Assembly: GCA_027052485.1 (NCBI GenBank)
Contig: JALUFA010000247.1
Coordinates: forward strand, 1 to 7,186
DNA from: Hydrogenothermaceae bacterium
Lineage (GTDB): Bacteria; Aquificota; Aquificia; Aquificales; Hydrogenothermaceae
Length of the DNA stretch: 7,186 nucleotides
Direction: 5' to 3'
The notes beneath the pieces are model-generated. The model searched no databases, had not been told where the DNA came from, and saw only the letters and a list, made by a program, of their open reading frames with translations. Each line of letters starts with the position of its first letter. The stretch's first letter is position 1. A program made the position numbers and the translations under genes. Shown in pieces: positions 5,219 to 7,186 of this stretch.

Positions 5219-5938
5219 TTAAACTTCCTCTAACTTTATTTTTCCTTCGTATAAGGCTTTACCCACAACAACGCCGTAAACGCCTAAGTCTCTTAGTTCA
5301 TATAGACGTTTTACATCTTCTAAACTGCTTACTCCGCCTGATGCAAGCACAGGTTTTTCTAGATTTTTAGCAAGCTCCTTTGTTCCCTCTATATTTGGTC
5401 CTATTAGTGTTCCATCTCTGTTTACATCTGTGTATAGATAGCCCCATATTGGATATTCTTCGTACATCTTAGCAAACTCTAGAGGGGTGATATCAGCCTT
5501 TTCCAGCCAACCTCTAATTGCCAGCTTTCCATCTTTTGCATCTATTCCTAGGACAACTTTTTTAGGAAAGTCTACGACGATTTTTTCAAAGGTATCTCTG
5601 TCCTCATATGCAAGGCTTCCAATGATTACCCTTTCAACTCCTGTTTCAACCATAGCCTTTACAGCATCGTAGCTTCTAAGTCCTCCTCCAAACTCAACAG
5701 GGATACTTACGCTCTTTACTATCTGTTCTACAATCTTATAGTTCTTCGGTTTTCCCTCAAAAGCACCGTCCAAATCTACAATGTGTAGGTGTTTTGCACC
5801 CTTTTCTTCCCACTGTTTAGCTATATCAACAGGATTTTCTGAATAGACCTTTACAGCGTTTGGGTCGCCTTTGAAAAGTCTTACCGCTTTTCCTTCTTTT
5901 ATATCAATTGCAGGAATAATAAACTCTTTAAGACTCAT
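5219..5938 (-). CDS. hisA: Phosphoribosylformimino-5-aminoimidazole carboxamide ribotide isomerase
   Basis: A 239-residue cytoplasmic TIM-barrel enzyme. HisA carries out the Amadori isomerisation of ProFAR to PRFAR, the fourth step of histidine biosynthesis, feeding HisF-HisH. The length and motifs are typical: [15 protein letters not shown] at 7-21 with catalytic Asp12, [11 protein letters not shown] at 52-62, EFGGGLR at 82-88, [15 protein letters not shown] at 130-144 with catalytic Asp133 and Trp144, YTDVNRDGT at 169-177 with Thr170, and ASGGVSS at 199-205. The RGW and TDVNRDGT blocks distinguish HisA from HisF. The ATG is preceded by AGGAGAGG (5942-5949, 6 bases from AGGAG to ATG) and overlaps the 3' end of the upstream GGDEF-EAL gene by 11 bases. 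No other his genes are in the window, so the pathway is dispersed, as in many Aquificota. Confidence 0.97.
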   Translation of the reverse strand: MSLKEFIIPAIDIKEGKAVRLFKGDPNAVKVYSENPVDIAKQWEEKGAKHLHIVDLDGAFEGKPKNYKIVEQIVKSVSIPVEFGGGLRSYDAVKAMVETGVERVIIGSLAYEDRDTFEKIVVDFPKKVVLGIDAKDGKLAIRGWLEKADITPLEFAKMYEEYPIWGYLYTDVNRDGTLIGPNIEGTKELAKNLEKPVLASGGVSSLEDVKRLYELRDLGVYGVVVGKALYEGKIKLEEV

Positions 5939-7186
5939 TGTCCTCTCCTATCTCTTTTAGTATATCTTCTAACGGTTTAGGTGGGCTAAAGTAGTACCCC
6001 TGTCCGTACTCAATTCCTAGCTCAAGTAAGGTTTTATATATGTTTTCATCTTCTACAAACTCTGCAACTACTTTCATCCCTAGCTCGTTTGCAAAAGCTT
6101 TAATGTACTTTGTAAGAGTATAGTAAAGTTTGTTTTTAGTGATTTGCTTAATAACACTTCCATCAACCTTTACTATCGCCGCTCCAAGCTCAGTTAGGTA
6201 ATAAAAGTTTATATAACCTCTGCCAAAGTCATCAAGGACAATTGTATAGCCGTGTTCTTTTAGTTTTTCCACATTTTCCTTTAGTTTATCTAAATCTTTT
6301 ACGTCTTCAGTTTCTATAATTTCTATTTTTATTCTTGAGATAATATCAGATGGAGCAGTTTGTAACATATATATAAGCGAGTCGTTAAGTAGGTCTTGGG
6401 GTGAGAGATTTATACTAATCTTAAGGTTTGGATGCATAGAAAGTATTTTTATGTTTTCTTCCACTACTATTTTTGACAGTTTTGAGTATAAAAATGAACC
6501 TTTTAGCATCTCAAGATATTTGAAAGGAGGTAGCAACTTACCTTTATATTTAAATCTTAATAGAGATTCGTAGTACTCAACTTTTTTATCCTTCAGCTTG
6601 ACTATAGGCTGATAAACAAAGGTGATTTGTCTGTTTTCAATTAAATCACTTAACTCTGATAATGTTATTTCTGAGCTATGAGACTGTTCTGTGTATATTT
6701 CAATCTTGTTTCTTCCTGTTTGTTTTGCCTTATATAAAGCTTCATCCGCTTTTTTTATTGCTTCCGATAAGTTTCTTGCTTTATCCGTGTCAAGATTTAT
6801 TCCAAAGGATGCAGTTATATTTAAGTTTCCAACAAACTTATGTTCTCTTATTTTATTTAATAATCTTTCAAGAACGTTGATTATTGGAGTTTTATCTTTT
6901 AGATTCCTATCTCTTTTTAGTAGTATTAAAAACTCTTCTCCTCCATATCGGATAACTTTGTCCTCGGAGCGTAAATTTCTTCTTAATATTTCTGCAAACT
7001 CTTTTAATACCTGGTCTCCTGTTTTGTGTCCGTATGAGTCGTTAATCTGTTTAAAGAAATCAATATCGGCCATAACTACAAAATAATCGTTAAGGTTAAC
7101 ATGATGCTCTAGGTCTTTTATATAGTTTCTGTTATAGGCTTTGGTAAGGGGGTCTATATAAAGTTTCCGCTTGGTTAGTATCGTTT
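5928..7186 (-). CDS. GGDEF-EAL cyclic-di-GMP protein, C-terminal part (5' end outside window)
   Basis: At least 418 residues are visible and the frame remains open to the right edge, so any sensor or membrane domain lies outside. The ATG at 7073 is not the start: upstream codons encode the conserved GGDEF opening DPLTKAYNR at 11-19 (numbered from the first whole codon). The diguanylate cyclase domain spans about 8-165, with metal-site MADIDFFKQIND at 38-49, YGGEEF at 80-85 (intact signature) and RSED at 72-75, five residues before it, an RxxD inhibitory I-site. The EAL domain spans about 180-410: ESL at 206-208 in place of EAL, INLSP from 258, EIIETED from 288, DDFG at 318-321, VKVD from 338, AEFVE in place of AEGVE at 375-379, and QGYYFSPPKP from 395. 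The usual metal and catalytic residues (Glu206, Asn259, Asp318-319, Lys339, Glu376, Gln395) all appear kept, so both synthesis and hydrolysis of c-di-GMP are possible. Its 3' end overlaps hisA by 11 bases. Confidence 0.95.
   Translation of the reverse strand, partial: TILTKRKLYIDPLTKAYNRNYIKDLEHHVNLNDYFVVMADIDFFKQINDSYGHKTGDQVLKEFAEILRRNLRSEDKVIRYGGEEFLILLKRDRNLKDKTPIINVLERLLNKIREHKFVGNLNITASFGINLDTDKARNLSEAIKKADEALYKAKQTGRNKIEIYTEQSHSSEITLSELSDLIENRQITFVYQPIVKLKDKKVEYYESLLRFKYKGKLLPPFKYLEMLKGSFLYSKLSKIVVEENIKILSMHPNLKISINLSPQDLLNDSLIYMLQTAPSDIISRIKIEIIETEDVKDLDKLKENVEKLKEHGYTIVLDDFGRGYINFYYLTELGAAIVKVDGSVIKQITKNKLYYTLTKYIKAFANELGMKVVAEFVEDENIYKTLLELGIEYGQGYYFSPPKPLEDILKEIGEDNES

Noticed and set aside
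6691..7086. Open plus-strand frame of 131 codons opposite the GGDEF domain.
   Set aside because: It is antisense to highly conserved GGDEF codons and has a Ser/Phe/Leu-rich composition typical of a shadow frame.

Overview
This window is most likely chromosomal DNA from a thermophilic, non-spore-forming bacterium, and the Aquificota (Hydrogenothermaceae or Desulfurobacteriaceae type) would fit. The basis is indirect: AT-rich DNA, Lys/Glu/Ile-rich and Gln-poor proteins, Arg encoded almost only by AGA/AGG, very tightly packed genes, several TTG starts, and a System II (ResB) cytochrome c maturation gene. The genus was inferred by eye, not by a database search. I see no rRNA, tRNA, CRISPR, insertion sequence, prophage or plasmid gene.

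Layout. Plus strand, 1-2912: the 3' end of ribulose-phosphate 3-epimerase (rpe); a small exported protein with a PepSY-like pattern; a gap of about 100 bp containing an imperfect hairpin and a coding-like antisense reading frame; then spoVG, resB and a small membrane-anchored protein with an EF-hand-like loop. The last two overlap by 4 bases. Minus strand, 7186-2893: one tightly coupled gene string read right to left, consisting of a GGDEF-EAL cyclic-di-GMP protein (5' end outside the window), hisA, ridA, pgeF, accD and mobB. Gaps are 1-4 bases or there is overlap at every junction, so this is very probably one transcript. Its promoter would lie beyond the right edge. The two gene strings converge and overlap tail to tail by 20 bases, with no clear terminator between them.

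How the genes work together. The plus-strand string combines carbon metabolism (rpe), envelope functions, a SpoVG-type regulator and cytochrome c assembly; no resC/ccsA partner is in the window. The minus-strand string is a mixed operon: histidine biosynthesis (hisA), detoxification of reactive enamines (ridA), peptidoglycan quality control or purine-nucleoside chemistry (pgeF), the first committed step of fatty-acid synthesis (accD), molybdenum-cofactor maturation (mobB) and a second-messenger enzyme upstream. Translational coupling is the main regulatory theme visible: Shine-Dalgarno motifs lie inside the end of the preceding gene, and three genes start with TTG.

Most of the window is recognisable housekeeping and I found no clear new system. 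The best leads are the EF-hand-like protein coupled to resB, the overlap of a possibly bifunctional c-di-GMP gene with hisA, and the coding-like antisense sequence between the small exported protein and spoVG.
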